This document shows, in pieces, positions 7,231-9,465 of a stretch of 9,465 nucleotides of DNA. Each line of letters opens with the position of its first letter. The first letter of the stretch is position 1. The notes under the pieces are model-generated. The model worked only from the letters and a program-made list of their open reading frames with translations, did no database searches and was not told the DNA's origin. The position numbers and the translations under genes are program-made. The stretch is from contig JAESUA010000070.1 of NCBI GenBank assembly GCA_016763255.1, forward strand, positions 1-9,465, in the 5' to 3' direction. This DNA is from Magnetovibrio sp. Lineage in GTDB: Bacteria; Pseudomonadota; Alphaproteobacteria; Rhodospirillales; Magnetovibrionaceae.

Positions 7231-7283
7231 TTCAACCGACAAGAGTGCTTGTTAGGCCTATTTTGGGTTGTTCGAGGCATCGA

Positions 7284-7309
7284 GGCCGTTAGAAATGTTT
7301 CTCACGGCC
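7284..7309. repeat. Long inverted repeat downstream of fdxA
   Basis: GGCCGTTAGAAA (7284-7295) and TTTCTCACGGCC (7298-7309) are 12-base arms with a single mismatch and a two-base centre. It lies 37 bases past the fdxA stop. On the minus strand no T run follows it, so it is not a classical terminator for fdxA. It may stabilise the fdxA mRNA 3' end or be a binding site. Confidence 0.6.
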
Positions 7310-7345
7310 ATTTAATCGTTTTTATTGGCTTTAAAAAGCTGAAGC

Positions 7346-7681
7346 TCAGTCGCCAGCGCCGGGCTTGGGGCTCAATGCGGCTTCTTTGCCGGGTTTGCCG
7401 TTTTCATCATCTGCGCCGGGCAGGGCTGTGCCCATGCGGGTGATATTGGGCCATATGGCAGCGTATTTGGTGTTGATTTCCACCCATTTTTCCAAGTTTG
7501 GCTCGGTATCAGGCAAGATGGCCTCGGCCGGGCATTCGGGCTCACACACACCACAGTCGATGCATTCGTCGGGATTGATGACGAGGAAGTTTTCACCTTC
7601 GTAGAAACAATCCACGGGGCACACTTCAACACAATCTTGGAATTTGCACTTAATGCAGTTTTCAACAACGACGTAAGTCAT
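7346..7681 (-). CDS. fdxA: Seven-iron ferredoxin [3Fe-4S][4Fe-4S], FdxA type
   Basis: This 111-residue cytosolic electron carrier has the same architecture as Azotobacter ferredoxin I. Cysteines 9, 17 and 50 correspond to the [3Fe-4S] ligands. Cys21, 40, 43 and 46 correspond to the [4Fe-4S] ligands, in CVEVCPVDC and [12 protein letters not shown]. Cys12 and Cys25 are additional. Residues about 60-90 ([16 protein letters not shown]) match the conserved C-terminal part of the family. The last 20 or so residues are Gly/Pro-rich and variable. A GGAG ribosome site lies about seven bases upstream of the ATG. It sits between a TerB-family gene and carD in the leftward cluster. Its redox partner is not apparent here. 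Confidence 0.96.
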   Translation of the reverse strand: MTYVVVENCIKCKFQDCVEVCPVDCFYEGENFLVINPDECIDCGVCEPECPAEAILPDTEPNLEKWVEINTKYAAIWPNITRMGTALPGADDENGKPGKEAALSPKPGAGD

Positions 7682-7716
7682 TCTTTACTCCGGGTACGGG
7701 GAAATATTTGGCGCTC

Positions 7717-7745
7717 TATTTACGCGATTTGGGGCCACGGCTCAA
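7717..7745 (-). promoter_or_regulatory. Weak candidate promoter of fdxA
   Basis: On the minus strand TTGAGC (7740-7745) and TAAATA (7717-7722) are 17 bases apart in the 84-base gap between the TerB-family gene and fdxA. The -10 match is poor, so this is only a candidate; fdxA may instead be read from upstream. Confidence 0.25.
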
Positions 7746-7765
7746 GAGACATAAGACCTTTCTTA

Positions 7766-8215
7766 TTATACGCCTATTTTTTCCATCACGCGTTTGCGGG
7801 CTTCACCACTGTCACGATCCGAAACATACAACAATCCCGAGAGCCTGCGGACTAGATTTGATTCATACTCATGAACAACCCCGTCGGCATAGGCCACCTG
7901 CCACAGCATCTCAATCAGCTCGATACGTTGTTCGTTGTCAAAACTGTTCTTGATGGTGCGACTCAAGGTGTAGAGTTCGTTGGAGTTTTCAACCTGCGCT
8001 TCTGCTTCTAAAAGCAAAGCATCGGCATCCGCCCCTTTTAGGGCGAAGCGTTCTTCGAGCAGGTTGAGCACCACCGTGCGCTCGTCATCATCAAACGTTC
8101 CGTCCATCATGGCGGCCTCGACCAACAAGGCGGCGGCGGCCAGTTTTTGATCGTCTTTGGGCATCTGGCTGGGGCTTTGCGTTCCGGAGAACATTTTTTT
8201 GATGCGGTCGAGCAT
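7766..8215 (-). CDS. TerB-family (tellurite resistance/TerB-like) protein
   Basis: From the ATG at 8215 the product is 149 residues. It is preceded by AAGGA about nine bases upstream. A GTG at 8257 would add 14 residues (MNTPKRRPKQGTPA) without family resemblance, so I chose 8215. The protein is almost wholly helical. It shows the two acidic TerB motifs, MDGTFDDDE at 37-45 and YADGVVHEYE at 109-118, which in the family sit at equivalent helix ends and resemble metal-binding sites. A basic start (LDRIKKMFSG) precedes the domain. Despite the name, most proteobacterial single-domain members have no shown role in tellurite resistance, and none of the other ter genes is present. The gene starts 53 bases after the S4 gene stop. 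Confidence 0.85.
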   Translation of the reverse strand: MLDRIKKMFSGTQSPSQMPKDDQKLAAAALLVEAAMMDGTFDDDERTVVLNLLEERFALKGADADALLLEAEAQVENSNELYTLSRTIKNSFDNEQRIELIEMLWQVAYADGVVHEYESNLVRRLSGLLYVSDRDSGEARKRVMEKIGV

Positions 8216-8268
8216 GGCAGGGGTTCCTTGTTTAGGTCGTCTCTTGGGCGTGTTCACGCCGTTTGGGA

Positions 8269-8670
8269 CTATTCAAAATCTCGCAATTTATCCAATGCGC
8301 GGCGTTCTGACTTGGTTGGGCGACCGGATCCGGGTTCGCGTTCGGCGGGGCGGGCCGGGGTGAAAAGGCGCTCAGACTTTTGGGGCGGTGGCGGGCTGAG
8401 GTCTTGATAAAGGCCTTGGGCTTCGACTGCGGGACCACGGCGGGTGCCAATGTGCTTGATTTTGCTGACCATGACCACGTCATCTTTGGCAAAGGTCAGA
8501 ACATCGTCCGGGCCGACCATCACATGGGCCTTGGTGATCAGTTGATCGTTGAGGCGCACATTACCCGCTTGGCAAAATTTTCCGGCCAGGGTGCGGCTTT
8601 TGAAAAAGCGCGCATACCATAGCCATTTATCAATACGGATTTTGCCACTGTGCCCTGCTTGGCCGGTCAT
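8269..8670 (-). CDS. S4-domain RNA-binding protein, Hsp15-like
   Basis: This 133-residue protein has an S4 domain at about residues 11-58, starting with the typical IRIDKWLWYARFFKSRTLA and containing GNVRLND. Hsp15 of Escherichia coli rescues stalled 50S subunits carrying peptidyl-tRNA, and this is the likely role. The C-terminal tail is basic and probably disordered, with GRPTKSERRALDKLR at 116-130, a motif common in this family. The start codon overlaps the helicase stop codon (ATGA), so translation is probably coupled. No other start is needed. Confidence 0.93.
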   Translation of the reverse strand: MTGQAGHSGKIRIDKWLWYARFFKSRTLAGKFCQAGNVRLNDQLITKAHVMVGPDDVLTFAKDDVVMVSKIKHIGTRRGPAVEAQGLYQDLSPPPPQKSERLFTPARPAEREPGSGRPTKSERRALDKLRDFE

Positions 8671-9465
8671 GACTTCAGCTTAAGTTCCTTCAATTTGGCG
8701 AATGGGCTGTCGGGGTCCATCTGTGGCTCACGCGGTTTGGTGGGCCTTTTGGGGCCGCGGTTGGGCGCGCCTTTTCCAGGGTGGGCACCCCTAGGCTGGC
8801 CTTTTTGCGGCCCTTTTTGCGAATGGCGGGGTTTGTGCGGCTTGGTGTTTTGTGTGCCGTCCTCTTTGCCCTTTGGTTCGCCTTTGTGATCTGCATCAGC
8901 CGTTTTGGGTTTGGCCTCACGGCGCGGTTTTTGGTTGTTGTTTTGACGGTTGCGCCAGGATTTGGGGGTCCATTTGCCGTCTGTGTCGGCGCCAAAGCCC
9001 AGGCTCACCATAATGCCCGGCAGATCGTCTGTGGCACAGCCTGCCAGGGACAAGAAGTCTTCGTTGGCTTCAAAGGCCCCTTTTGCGGCTTCGAGACGTT
9101 TCCAGGCCATTTCGGCGATGCGTTCCAGCATGTCGGCGCGCACAAACAAGGTGCCCGCCGGGCGAAAGCCTGCCGCGCGTAGCCAGCCTTCGGGTTCATG
9201 TTTTTCGCGTTTTAGCGATACCCGGCCAGCCGGTGGCGGTGGCAACAAAGGATCGCTTTCTTCGAACACCCCCCACAACAAAACCGAAAGTTCGGCCGCC
9301 GCAGGACGCAACAGCGCCGGGATGTAAATCAAATGACGGCCGATGCGAATGCCCAGACGGCGCAATTCGTGGCGGTCTTCTTTGCTCAGCGCTTTGATCT
9401 CTTCGTTGGCTTCATGACGCGGCAACGCGCCAAGGCTTTCGGTCAACTGATAGACCAAACCCCGC
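8667..9465 (-). CDS. Suv3/MgpS-like helicase, C-terminal 265 residues (runs off right edge)
   Basis: The frame is open from the right window edge to the TGA at 8667. The fragment starts RGLVYQLTESLGALPR and continues with LRRLGIRIGRHLIYIPALLRP, which I recognise as the C-terminal region of alphaproteobacterial superfamily 2 RNA/DNA helicases of the Suv3/MgpS type. The helicase core is outside the window. After about fragment residue 170 (8948) comes a Lys/Pro/Gly/Gln/Arg-rich, probably disordered tail. The end, SPFAKLKELKLKS, looks conserved. An ATGA overlap with the S4-domain gene ties these two RNA-related products together. The family call rests on the C-terminal part only. Confidence 0.82.
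   Translation of the reverse strand, partial: RGLVYQLTESLGALPRHEANEEIKALSKEDRHELRRLGIRIGRHLIYIPALLRPAAAELSVLLWGVFEESDPLLPPPPAGRVSLKREKHEPEGWLRAAGFRPAGTLFVRADMLERIAEMAWKRLEAAKGAFEANEDFLSLAGCATDDLPGIMVSLGFGADTDGKWTPKSWRNRQNNNQKPRREAKPKTADADHKGEPKGKEDGTQNTKPHKPRHSQKGPQKGQPRGAHPGKGAPNRGPKRPTKPREPQMDPDSPFAKLKELKLKS

Larger units (their letters stand above)
6906..7345. other. Intergenic region between fdxA and carD, with hairpins and a short tandem repeat
   Basis: This 440-base stretch holds no gene I can support. A frame of 95 codons on the minus strand (7242-6955) starts at a rare TTG. It uses AGG, CGA, CGG and TTA codons unlike its neighbours and matches no family I know, so I do not call it a gene. 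The stretch does hold several inverted repeats (separate entries), a tandem 12-base repeat, and a candidate carD promoter. It probably contains the carD leader and perhaps a small RNA. Confidence 0.6.

Noticed and set aside
6955..7242. 95-codon minus-strand frame upstream of carD
   Set aside because: Codon use unlike the neighbours, TTG start without ribosome site, no recognised family, and overlapping hairpins.

Overview
The window looks like an ordinary chromosomal segment of an alphaproteobacterium, probably a Rhodospirillales-type marine or freshwater species. The basis is the mid-50s to about 60% GC look of the genes, and a leftward cluster running Suv3-like helicase, S4 RNA-binding protein, (TerB), seven-iron ferredoxin, CarD, which resembles alphaproteobacterial gene orders that I know. 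This lineage call is an inference, since no rRNA or tRNA gene is present. No mobile element, CRISPR array, phage gene or toxin-antitoxin pair was seen.

Positions 1-2183 (minus strand) hold a tetR regulator followed 24 bases later by an MMPL/RND-type membrane exporter that runs off the left edge. A double TetR-type operator sits between the regulator's start codon and its predicted promoter, so the pair is probably a self-repressed efflux or lipid-export unit. Positions 2300-2821 (minus) encode a PagL-like outer-membrane lipid A deacylase with its own good promoter. Positions 2919-3887 (minus) encode a proline iminopeptidase.

Positions 4015-6330 (plus) hold a secreted staphylococcal-nuclease-fold protein and, probably translationally coupled to it, an M48 metalloprotease lipoprotein. 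The nuclease lacks two of the canonical active-site acids. The M48 gene is broken by one missing base in a T run. A strong bidirectional terminator (6355-6386) separates it from the convergent carD.

Positions 6409-9465 (minus) form a housekeeping cluster: the C-terminal part of a Suv3/MgpS-like helicase, an S4-domain (Hsp15-like) protein overlapping it by ATGA, a TerB-family protein, the seven-iron ferredoxin fdxA, a 440-base structured intergenic region, and the RNA-polymerase-binding regulator carD. The carD gene is also interrupted by one missing base, in a G run near its 3' end. Two single-base homopolymer deletions in otherwise well-conserved genes suggest sequencing or assembly errors rather than two real pseudogenes.

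I found no convincing undescribed system. The points most worth a second look are the paired TetR operator, the altered nuclease active site, the structured region upstream of carD, and the two frameshifts.
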